In this document: positions 33,961 through 41,914 of the stretch, piece after piece
How the letters are laid out: each line of letters begins with the position of its first letter
Position numbering within the stretch: the first letter of the stretch is position 1
Source: an uncultured Clostridia bacterium
GTDB lineage: Bacteria; Bacillota; Clostridia; Peptostreptococcales; Anaerovoracaceae
Direction: 5' to 3'
Length of the DNA: 64,000 nt
Assembly (NCBI GenBank): GCA_934233735.1
Contig: CAKQGQ010000002.1
Coordinates: forward strand, 62,001-126,000
Notes under the pieces: generated by a model
Told to the model about the DNA's origin: nothing
Database searches by the model: none
Seen by the model: the letters and a program-made list of their open reading frames with translations, nothing else
Made by a program: the position numbers and the translations under genes

Positions 33961-36618
33961 ATGAGCGAGAATGTTGTTATAATTGATGGAAACAGTTTGA
34001 TAAACCGCGCATTTTATGCGATGCAAAGGCCGATGATTACCTCAGAAGGCATTTACACACAAGGTATATACGGTTTTATCAATATGCTGCAGAAGATAGA
34101 AAATGACTATGAACCGAATTATATAACAGTGGCATTTGACCTGAAAGCGCCTACTTTCAGGCATTTGGAATATGAACAGTATAAAGCGGGCAGAAAGCCG
34201 ATGCCGCCGGAACTGGTAATGCAGATGCCGCTTTTAAAGGACGTTCTTCACGCTATGAATATCCATACATTGGAAATGGAGGGCTTTGAGGCGGATGACA
34301 TTATCGGAACCGTTGCCAGAATCGCGGAAGAAGGGGGAATCAAACCCCTGATTATTACCGGAGACCGCGATGCGCTGCAGCTTGCGTCGAAAGAGACGCA
34401 GGTCTTGATTACGAAAAAAGGCATCAGTGATTTTGAACTCTACGATTATGATAAAATGGTGGAGCGATACGGGCTCACTCCGACACAGTTTATTGATTTA
34501 AAAGGGCTGATGGGCGATTCTTCCGACAACATTCCGGGCATACCGGGTATTGGTGAAAAGACGGGAATTGCATTACTGGAACAATTTGGATCGATTGAAA
34601 ACATGCTGGAGCATACCGATGAAATCGCGAAAGCAGGATTAAAGAAAAAGGTAGAGGAAAACGCGCAGCTTGCGGTTATGAGCAAGCGGCTGGCGACAAT
34701 TAACCGCTTCGTGCCGATTGAAATTGATTTTGAAAATCTAAAAAAAGAAGAACCGGATTACGAGAAGCTGATTGAACTGTATACAAAGCTGGAATTTAAG
34801 AGCTTCCTGAAGAGATTGAAAATCAGCCCGGAAGCGGAAGTCCTTACTGCGGAAGTTCCGCAAATAAAGCGGACAAACTTAAAAACGCAGGAAGAACTTG
34901 CTTCGCTGGAAGCACTTCGTGACAGTGAAACCGTCTATCTGAAAGTCTTCGGAGACGGAAATCATGTACAGAAGCCAGAAATTACCGGAATCTTTTTAAT
35001 GAGTCAACAAGAGGCATTCTATATTGACTGCTTGACAACCGCTGCCGGCGATGCAGTTTCGGCATTGAATAAGCTTGCGCTGAATCTGGTCGGACACGAT
35101 TTAAAGAATGACTTGTACAGCCTGATGTTTTATGGTTTTACAGAGTTTACAACGGTTTTTGATACTGCGATTGCCGAATATGTGCTGGATGTAGCAAAAA
35201 GCAAGTATGAGCTTCCTGCAATGGTACTCGAGAAGCTGCACATCAAGATTCCAACTTATGAAGATTTTATAGCAGGCGATGATGCACAGCTCGATATGTT
35301 TAATGATAAAACAGAAAAAAGCGCTGAATACGCGTCCATAACTGGAAACGCTGTTTTTAAGATTATGGAGGAGCAGAAGAAGCAAATCGAAGCAGAAAAT
35401 CTTACTAAGGTACTGTATGAAATAGAACTTCCGCTTATCGAAACACTGGCGGCAATGGAAATTGCCGGTATGCGGACAGAACGCGAATTTTTGGATGAAT
35501 TCGGAAAAGAACTGAAAGAAAAAATTGAGACGCTCGAACTTGCCATTTATGACTATGCAGGAGAACGGTTTAATGTTAATTCACCATTCCAGCTCGGCGA
35601 TATTTTGTTTGAAAAACTGCAGCTTCCTTCGGGCAAGAAAACGAAGCGTGGCTACAGCACGAGCGCAGATATACTGGAAAAAATTAAGGACAAACACCCG
35701 ATTGTTCCTGCAGTTTTGGAATACCGAAACCTTACAAAACTCAATTCAACTTATGTAGAAGGCATGAAACCTTTAATTGGATTCGACGGCAAAATTCGTG
35801 CGCATTTCCAGCAGACTGTGACGACGACCGGAAGAATCAGCTGCACAGAGCCAAATCTCCAAAATATTCCGATTCGTCAGGAACTCGGAAGAACTTTGCG
35901 AAAAGCTTTTACTGCGACGGAAGGACATACGCTCGTCGGCGCTGACTATTCCCAGATTGAGCTGCGCGTGCTTGCGCATTTATCACAGGATGAAAGCTTG
36001 ATTGATGCTTTCAATCACGGAGAAGATATCCATAAAACAACGGCATCAAGAGTGCTGGGAATCCCGAAAGAAGAAGTGACGGCACTGGACAGAAGCCGCG
36101 CGAAAGCGGTAAATTTCGGCGTTATCTACGGAATGAGCGGATTCGGACTCAGTGAAGAACTGCATATAACCCGCAAAGAGGCCGAAGCGTATATTCATGC
36201 ATATTTTGAAAAACACCAGAAAGTAAAGGAATACATGGATTTGCAGATTGAAAAATGCCGTAAATTTGGGTATTCTGAAACGATGACGGGCAGAAAGCGT
36301 ATGATTCACGAAATCAATGCATCATCCTATATGGTGCGCCAGCTCGGTGAACGGCTTGCGATGAACAGTCCGATTCAGGGAAGTGCCGCGGACATTATCA
36401 AGCTTGCCATGAACCGGGTTTATGCAGAGCTGAAGAAAAATCATCCAAACTCAAAATTGATACTTCAGGTGCACGACGAATTGATTATCGACGCTGACAA
36501 CCGAGAATTAGAAGAAATCAAACAGCTTCTTGTTCGAAATATGGAAAGCGCAGTAACACTTTCCGTGAAACTTATCGCAGAACTCAACACAGGCAGTACA
36601 TGGTACGAATTGAAATAG
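33961..36618 (+). CDS. polA: DNA polymerase I
   Basis: 885 residues. The N-terminal 5'-3' nuclease/flap domain is intact (IIDGNSLINRAFYA; GDRDALQLA; GLMGDSSDNIPGIPGIGEKT). The middle 3'-5' exonuclease domain is present but degenerate: the usual first motif with D-x-E reads YLKVFGDG, so proofreading is probably lost, as in Bacillus Pol I. The polymerase domain is complete (TTTGRISCTEPNLQNIPIR; GADYSQIELRVLAHLS; RAKAVNFGVIYGMSGFGL; LQVHDELI). It acts in Okazaki-fragment processing and repair. Confidence 0.97.
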   Translation: MSENVVIIDGNSLINRAFYAMQRPMITSEGIYTQGIYGFINMLQKIENDYEPNYITVAFDLKAPTFRHLEYEQYKAGRKPMPPELVMQMPLLKDVLHAMNIHTLEMEGFEADDIIGTVARIAEEGGIKPLIITGDRDALQLASKETQVLITKKGISDFELYDYDKMVERYGLTPTQFIDLKGLMGDSSDNIPGIPGIGEKTGIALLEQFGSIENMLEHTDEIAKAGLKKKVEENAQLAVMSKRLATINRFVPIEIDFENLKKEEPDYEKLIELYTKLEFKSFLKRLKISPEAEVLTAEVPQIKRTNLKTQEELASLEALRDSETVYLKVFGDGNHVQKPEITGIFLMSQQEAFYIDCLTTAAGDAVSALNKLALNLVGHDLKNDLYSLMFYGFTEFTTVFDTAIAEYVLDVAKSKYELPAMVLEKLHIKIPTYEDFIAGDDAQLDMFNDKTEKSAEYASITGNAVFKIMEEQKKQIEAENLTKVLYEIELPLIETLAAMEIAGMRTEREFLDEFGKELKEKIETLELAIYDYAGERFNVNSPFQLGDILFEKLQLPSGKKTKRGYSTSADILEKIKDKHPIVPAVLEYRNLTKLNSTYVEGMKPLIGFDGKIRAHFQQTVTTTGRISCTEPNLQNIPIRQELGRTLRKAFTATEGHTLVGADYSQIELRVLAHLSQDESLIDAFNHGEDIHKTTASRVLGIPKEEVTALDRSRAKAVNFGVIYGMSGFGLSEELHITRKEAEAYIHAYFEKHQKVKEYMDLQIEKCRKFGYSETMTGRKRMIHEINASSYMVRQLGERLAMNSPIQGSAADIIKLAMNRVYAELKKNHPNSKLILQVHDELIIDADNRELEEIKQLLVRNMESAVTLSVKLIAELNTGSTWYELK

Positions 36619-36625
36619 GAACGAA

Positions 36626-37213
36626 ATGAAAATAATCGGACTTACGGGCGGAATCGGAAGCGGAAAATCGACGGTATCGGCCTATCTAAAAAGCAAAGGA
36701 TGCAGAATTATCGACGCTGATGCATTGGCGCGGCAGATGACGGAGAAGGGAAGTCCCGCTATAGAAAAGCTCAGGACTGCCTTCGGTGACAAGTATTTTA
36801 ATGATGATGGAAGTCTAAGGCGAAAAGAACTCGGTGTCTTTGTTTTCGCACATCCCGAGCAGAAAAAACTCTTGGAAGGAATCGTTACGAAGGCAGTCAT
36901 TGACGAATCTGTCACGATTTTAGAAAAATGGAAAAAAGAAAACTATGAAGGAATCGCTGTTCTGGATGCTCCGCTGCTTTTTGAGTGCGGCATGCAGGAA
37001 TACATGGATGAAACATGGCTTGTGAAAGCAGACAGCGAAACGGTTATCCACAGGGTGATGAGCCGTGATGGATTGAGCTGTGATGAAATAGAAGGCAGGA
37101 TAAACGCACAGATGCCTCTTTTCGAAAAGGAGAAACTGGCGGATAGACTAATCGATAATTCACGGGACTTGGAGTATTTACACAAGCAGGTGGACAAACT
37201 GCTTTTCAAATAA
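36626..37213 (+). CDS. coaE: Dephospho-CoA kinase
   Basis: Last step of coenzyme A synthesis. 195 residues, with P-loop GLTGGIGSGKST (~5-16), DADALARQM, and lid/adenine region LLFECGM. The spacing of seven bases from polA is the common polA-coaE order in Firmicutes. Confidence 0.95.
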   Translation: MKIIGLTGGIGSGKSTVSAYLKSKGCRIIDADALARQMTEKGSPAIEKLRTAFGDKYFNDDGSLRRKELGVFVFAHPEQKKLLEGIVTKAVIDESVTILEKWKKENYEGIAVLDAPLLFECGMQEYMDETWLVKADSETVIHRVMSRDGLSCDEIEGRINAQMPLFEKEKLADRLIDNSRDLEYLHKQVDKLLFK

Positions 37214-37230
37214 CAGAAGAGGACGACCAT

Positions 37231-38856
37231 ATGATAAAACTGAAAGAATTTTTGAGAAAAAGCTGGATATGGATTTTGGCAGTTATTTTAGTGCTTGCAG
37301 TCATTCTTTCCAGCGTGGAAATCTATAAAGAAGAGGTTTTGAATATTGACCCGGATGTAAAATACACGGAAAAAAAGACGCTGTATTTTGCGGCGCAGCG
37401 TTTTGATACGCTGAATCCGCTGGTTTCTCAGAGCGAAGACACTTATTATCTGTCAAAACTGATTTACGACAGTTTGTTTGACTTTGACGAAAATCTGAAT
37501 GTCATTCCAAAGCTTGTGGATACTTATCGTGTCGATACGGAGAAAGCCTGCGTTAAAATTAAGCTGAAAAAAGGAATCAAATGGCATAACGGCGGAAAGC
37601 TTACTGCTTCGGATGTTCGCTTTACCGTAAACGCGGTCAAGCAGGCAGGCAGCAAATCTCCATATTATGAAAAATGCGCAAAGATTATGTATGTCAATGT
37701 AAACGGGAACAGTGATCTGACCATTTATTTTAATAATAATTACAACTGTTCACTGGACATGCTCACATTCCCGATTGTCAGCAGCACAGGCTACAGCAGT
37801 CCGTATCAGTTTGCTTCCGATACAGATAAATTCAAGCCAAACGGAACGGGAATGTATAAATATTCTTCTTATGACTATCTGAAGAAATTGAAGCTGAAGC
37901 CAAATGAAGACTATTTTAACGGCACTGCCGAGAAAAAAATACAGGTCAATCTTCTGCCAAACGCGAGCCTGACTTCGGGGATGACGGAGATCAATGAGGT
38001 TACCTGCTATATTGACAAGGATACAGATAGGCGTTCTATCGTAAAGGACAAAAATCTTACGATGTACGATATGGTTTCCAACCAGCTTGAATTTCTCATA
38101 TTCAATACCAAAAATCCGTACTGGTCCGACAAGCAGGTGCGACAGGCGGCTGCATACGGAATTGATACTGAAAAGATACTGAATAACGCTTATGCAGGTG
38201 ATGCGGTTCAGACAGATACCATTTATTATCCGAACTTTCTCGGCGTTTCCGATACAAGTGAATTGTACGGCTATAATCCCGAAAAAGCTTTGAGTCTGCT
38301 TGGCAAATCAGGGCTTGAGGATAAAAATGGAGACGGATTGTTTGAAGACGCATACGGAAAGAATGTTACCGTTTCTATTCTGGTGAATAAAAAGAATGCG
38401 CAGCGGATGACAGCTGCAAAATTGATTTCGAATAATCTGGAAACCTTAGGCTTTAAGGCAAATATCAATGCACTCGCACCTGCAGAATATAAAAAAGCGA
38501 TTGCGAGCAGACAGTTTGATATTCTTATCGCAGGTTATGCGATGGAAGAATCCTATGATTTGCGTGAGTTTTTCAACGGCAAAAATGCATGGGGCTATTA
38601 CAATGCGGACTTATTTACGAAATCCAGAGAGCTGGAACGCTTATATGACGCAGATACACAAAAAGAAAAGTACTCTGAGTTAAAGGATGCTTTACAGGAT
38701 GAAATGCCGTATTATGCGCTCTGCTATAAAAAAATGGGTCTTATAGGGATTTCCGGATTTACTGCGGAAAAACTGCCGATGTTCAACGATATCTACAAAA
38801 ATTGCGACACATGGTCGTGGAAAGTAGAAGTAAAACAGACAGAAAATACAAAATAA
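37231..38856 (+). CDS. Membrane-anchored peptide ABC-type solute-binding protein, orphan
   Basis: 541-residue family 5 (OppA/DppA-like) extracellular binding protein: VIPKLVDTYRVD, KIKLKKGIKWHNG, and LTASDVRFTVNAVK are typical. The N-terminus is an uncleaved-looking helix (WIWILAVILVLAVILSSVE) without a lipobox Cys, so it would be anchored by a transmembrane segment and not by lipid. No permease or ATPase gene is nearby. It might feed a distant transporter or act as a sensor. It lies 17 bases after coaE. Confidence 0.85.
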   Translation: MIKLKEFLRKSWIWILAVILVLAVILSSVEIYKEEVLNIDPDVKYTEKKTLYFAAQRFDTLNPLVSQSEDTYYLSKLIYDSLFDFDENLNVIPKLVDTYRVDTEKACVKIKLKKGIKWHNGGKLTASDVRFTVNAVKQAGSKSPYYEKCAKIMYVNVNGNSDLTIYFNNNYNCSLDMLTFPIVSSTGYSSPYQFASDTDKFKPNGTGMYKYSSYDYLKKLKLKPNEDYFNGTAEKKIQVNLLPNASLTSGMTEINEVTCYIDKDTDRRSIVKDKNLTMYDMVSNQLEFLIFNTKNPYWSDKQVRQAAAYGIDTEKILNNAYAGDAVQTDTIYYPNFLGVSDTSELYGYNPEKALSLLGKSGLEDKNGDGLFEDAYGKNVTVSILVNKKNAQRMTAAKLISNNLETLGFKANINALAPAEYKKAIASRQFDILIAGYAMEESYDLREFFNGKNAWGYYNADLFTKSRELERLYDADTQKEKYSELKDALQDEMPYYALCYKKMGLIGISGFTAEKLPMFNDIYKNCDTWSWKVEVKQTENTK

Positions 38857-38881
38857 ATATTAAAATATAGTAAAAAAATAT

Positions 38882-38910
38882 TTGTATTCCATTTATTTTT
38901 GTGTTATAAT
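38882..38910 (+). promoter_or_regulatory. Promoter for tRNA-Leu and yajC
   Basis: TTGTAT (38882-38887) and TATAAT (38905-38910) separated by 17 bases, about 40 bases before the tRNA. No terminator separates the tRNA from yajC, so both are probably on one transcript. Confidence 0.7.
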
Positions 38911-38954
38911 CGTTTCGTTGCATATAAGAAATGTATATATGCAGCGATACTTGT

Positions 38955-39041
38955 GCCGGCGTGATGGAATTGGCAGACGTGCGGGACTCAAAATCCCGTG
39001 GTGGCAACACCGTATGGGTTCGACCCCCATCGCCGGCACCA
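38955..39041 (+). tRNA. tRNA-Leu (anticodon CAA)
   Basis: 87 bases including an encoded CCA. Acceptor stem GCCGGCG/CGCCGGC with discriminator A. The anticodon arm GCGGGA-CTCAAAA-TCCCGT gives CAA (reads UUG). A long class II variable arm (GTGGCAACACC) and T arm with GGTTCGACCCC follow, all as expected for tRNA-Leu. Confidence 0.97.
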
Positions 39042-39069
39042 TTATACTTACTCGAGAGGAGAGTTTTTT

Positions 39070-39477
39070 ATGAATCCGAACACTTTATTCAATCTGTTAC
39101 CAATCGTCATATTATTCGTGCTGATGTATTTTCTTATGATCAGACCACAGCGAAAGAAGGATAAGCAGATTAAAGATATGAGAAACAGCTTGACTGTCGG
39201 AGATGAAATTATTACAATCGGCGGTTTGTGCGGAAAAATTGTCAAGACGAAGGACGAAACCATTGTTGTACAGGTTGGTGCAGACAAGGTGAAGTTTGAA
39301 ATGATGAGATGGGCAGTTTCTTCCGTTACGAAAGAATCCAGCAGACGTGGAACGGTAGATACTTTCGAGGAAGATGATGAACCGAAGAAGGTTATGCCGA
39401 AGAAGCTCAGAAAGTCTTCTGACGTGGAAGAAGCAGAGCAGAAAGAAGCAGAAGCGGAAACTAAAACAGAAGAATAA
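39070..39477 (+). CDS. yajC: Preprotein translocase subunit YajC
   Basis: Accessory membrane subunit of the SecDF-YajC complex. One N-terminal helix, LLPIVILFVLMYFLMIRPQR, followed by KKDKQIKDMRNSL and the small conserved domain GDEIITIGGLCGKI. The Glu/Lys-rich C-terminal tail (~100-135) is longer than usual. The frame is open back into the tRNA, but the ATG at 39070 with GAGGAG upstream is the true start. secDF follows. Confidence 0.93.
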   Translation: MNPNTLFNLLPIVILFVLMYFLMIRPQRKKDKQIKDMRNSLTVGDEIITIGGLCGKIVKTKDETIVVQVGADKVKFEMMRWAVSSVTKESSRRGTVDTFEEDDEPKKVMPKKLRKSSDVEEAEQKEAEAETKTEE

Positions 39478-39502
39478 AATTGTAATTAAAAATTGTTTAC
39501 CT

Positions 39503-39536
39503 GACCCCGAGAATATCGGGGTCTTTCGATTTTTTT
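39503..39536 (+). terminator. Intrinsic terminator after yajC
   Basis: Perfect 8-bp GC-rich stem GACCCCGA (39503-39510) / TCGGGGTC (39516-39523) with a 5-base loop, then TTTCGA and a run of seven T residues. Confidence 0.92.
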
Positions 39537-39558
39537 GTTGAAAAATACACGATTAGGC

Positions 39559-39587
39559 TTGTATATTGCATAAAAAAGTAGTAAAAT
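39559..39587 (+). promoter_or_regulatory. Promoter for secDF
   Basis: TTGTAT (39559-39564) and TAAAAT (39582-39587) with a 17-base spacer, after the yajC terminator. Predicted start near 39594. Confidence 0.6.
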
Positions 39588-39601
39588 GTAATGTAAAATA
39601 A

Positions 39602-39622
39602 AATGCCCATATTAGGGGCATT
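39602..39622 (+). promoter_or_regulatory. Leader hairpin upstream of secDF
   Basis: AATGCCC (39602-39608) pairs with GGGCATT (39616-39622), a 7-bp stem near the predicted 5' end of the secDF mRNA. It has only a short T-rich stretch after it. It may stabilise the mRNA end or act as a weak attenuator for the long downstream operon. Confidence 0.4.
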
Positions 39623-39652
39623 AATAGATTTTTAATAATGAGAGGTTTTAAA

Positions 39653-41875
39653 ATGAGTGTAAAACTAAAAAGAATTTTAGCAGCCTTGGTGATCGTGCTG
39701 CTCGTATTCGGCTGGTATGTCACCTTATTCGGAATCGGTGATAAAACAAAAGACGATGCCATCACATCCGTCAGAGATGCTTTGAAGTACGGTCTTGACA
39801 TCAACGGTGGTGTTTATGTCGTAATGGAAGCAAAGACTGATGCGACAGGCGAAGAACTCAAGGCTTTGATGGAGCAGACCAGAGCCGTGCTGGACAACCG
39901 TGTAAACCAGATGGGCGTTGCAGAAGCGGCCGTTACGGTAGAGGGCACGAACAGAATCAGAGTTGAAATGCCGGGTGTAGAAGACGCGGATGAAGCAATT
40001 CAGGCAATCGGTAAAACTGCACAGCTGTATTTCATTTTAGCAGACGGTTCAGTGGTACTTGACGGAAGCCATGTTAAGGATGCACAGATTGCGACAGACG
40101 GCGGTCACTACAAGATTTTACTCGACTTTGACAGCGAAGGTGCGGCTCTGTTTGAAGAAGGAACCAGGAAAGCCTTTAACCGTGAAGTAACTCCGACGAT
40201 TGACGGCATTGAAGCAAATCAGATTGCAATCGTGCTTGATGATGAAATCGTGGTACATCCGAATGTAAACAGCGTTATCAGCGGCGGAAGCTGTGAAATG
40301 ACAGGAAACTATTCGAAAGAAGAAGCTTCTATGACTGCTGCTTTAATCAGAGGTGGTGCGCTTCCGGTAGAACTGGAAGAAGTACAGTCTTCAGTACAGA
40401 CAGCAACCATTGGCGCACATGCTTTGGACAAGTCCATTGTTGCAGGCGCAATCGGTTTGGGAATCGTATTCCTGATTATGATCATTTTCTACGGAATGCT
40501 TGGATTCGTTGCAGACATTGCATTGCTGCTCTACGTTATCATGTTCTTATGGTCCATGGTTGCATTCAATGTAGTATTGACCCTTCCGGGCATCGCCGCG
40601 CTGATACTTTCCATCGGTATGGCAGTTGACGCCAATGTAATTATTTTCGCAAGAATCAAGGAAGAAATCTGCGCAGGAAAATCGATTCGCGTTGCGGTAG
40701 ACGCAGGTTTCAAAAATGCATTGAGCACGGTACTTGACGCACAGATTACAACTTTAATCGCGGCAGTCGTGCTTTATGAAGTCGGCACAACATCTGTAAA
40801 AGGCTTCGCGCTTACTTTGATGATCGGTATCATCATCAGTATTTTCACGGCAGTTGTGATTACACAGTTATTTATCTCGCTTCTGGCAAACAGCCTTAAA
40901 TTTGCGAAGAATAAATATTTCGGCGTGAATGAGGACGGAACTCCAAAGCAGATGCTTAATAAGACTTTCTCATTTATTAAACATAGAAAAGTTTTCTATA
41001 TTGTCAGCGTGACAATTATCGTTGTCGGCCTGCTTTGGTCTGTAGTATTCGGCATGAATTACGGTATTGACTTTACCGGAGGTACAACAATTCAGGTAGA
41101 TCTCGGCAAGCAGGTTGCGATTGAAGATGTAGAAAAGACGCTTGCAGATTATGAACTGGATCCACAGATTATCTATGCGGGAGAAGGAAATACACAGGTT
41201 GTTATCAAGACGATTCAGTCACTTGATAATGCAAAGAGAAATGAAGTTATCGGCACATTATCCGATGCGTACGGCATTACAGACGCGGATGTTTTGGCTT
41301 CCGAACAGTTTGGACCGTCTGTCGGAGACGAGCTTAAAATGAACGCTTTGAAGGCAGTTATCATCGCTTCCATCGGTATGCTGATTTACATTATTTTCCG
41401 ATTCAAGTCATGGAAATACGGTTTCTCAGCGGTTGCAGGCGTTGTACATGACGTACTTATGGTAATTGCGTTCTATGCAATCTTCGGATTTACCGTGAAC
41501 AATCCGTTTATCGCTGCAATCCTGACTTTGGTAGGTTATTCCATCAACGATACGATTGTAATCTTTGACCGTATCAGAGAGAATAAAGCGATTTATACAA
41601 GGGATAATAATGAAGTCAATATTGACCGAAGCATTAACCAGACTTTAAACAGAACGATTATGACTTCCCTCACCACATTGGTTGTAATGGTTCCGCTTTG
41701 CATTATGGTTTCTTCCTCCATCAGAGAATTCATTATTCCTCTTATGGTCGGCGTAATCGTAGGCTGCTGTTCTTCTATTTTCGTTTGCAGCCCGCTGTAT
41801 TATGACCTGTGCAAAAAAGACGAAGGTTCCAAGTACTTGAAAAATACTGCAAAAAAAACAAAAGCGAAGGCATAA
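39653..41875 (+). CDS. secDF: SecDF protein-export fusion
   Basis: Proton-driven membrane protein that helps pull secreted proteins through SecYEG. SecD and SecF are fused into one ~740-residue chain, as in Bacillus. SecD part: KYGLDINGGVYVVMEAK, RVNQMGVAEAAVTVEG, and SIGMAVDANVIIFARIKEE; SecF part begins near KHRKVFYIVS with MNYGIDFTGGTTIQV and LVGYSINDTIVIFDRIREN. ATG 39653 is used because AGAGG is seven bases upstream; an in-frame ATG five codons earlier lacks a site. It begins a run of closely spaced genes to leuS. Confidence 0.96.
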   Translation: MSVKLKRILAALVIVLLVFGWYVTLFGIGDKTKDDAITSVRDALKYGLDINGGVYVVMEAKTDATGEELKALMEQTRAVLDNRVNQMGVAEAAVTVEGTNRIRVEMPGVEDADEAIQAIGKTAQLYFILADGSVVLDGSHVKDAQIATDGGHYKILLDFDSEGAALFEEGTRKAFNREVTPTIDGIEANQIAIVLDDEIVVHPNVNSVISGGSCEMTGNYSKEEASMTAALIRGGALPVELEEVQSSVQTATIGAHALDKSIVAGAIGLGIVFLIMIIFYGMLGFVADIALLLYVIMFLWSMVAFNVVLTLPGIAALILSIGMAVDANVIIFARIKEEICAGKSIRVAVDAGFKNALSTVLDAQITTLIAAVVLYEVGTTSVKGFALTLMIGIIISIFTAVVITQLFISLLANSLKFAKNKYFGVNEDGTPKQMLNKTFSFIKHRKVFYIVSVTIIVVGLLWSVVFGMNYGIDFTGGTTIQVDLGKQVAIEDVEKTLADYELDPQIIYAGEGNTQVVIKTIQSLDNAKRNEVIGTLSDAYGITDADVLASEQFGPSVGDELKMNALKAVIIASIGMLIYIIFRFKSWKYGFSAVAGVVHDVLMVIAFYAIFGFTVNNPFIAAILTLVGYSINDTIVIFDRIRENKAIYTRDNNEVNIDRSINQTLNRTIMTSLTTLVVMVPLCIMVSSSIREFIIPLMVGVIVGCCSSIFVCSPLYYDLCKKDEGSKYLKNTAKKTKAKA

Positions 41876-41914
41876 AACCATAATAAAAAACACACTACAC
41901 AATAGGAGACATTC

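Noticed and set aside
38857..38881. A/T-only inverted repeat after the solute-binding protein gene
   Set aside because: Weak A-T pairing that could arise by chance; no convincing terminator.
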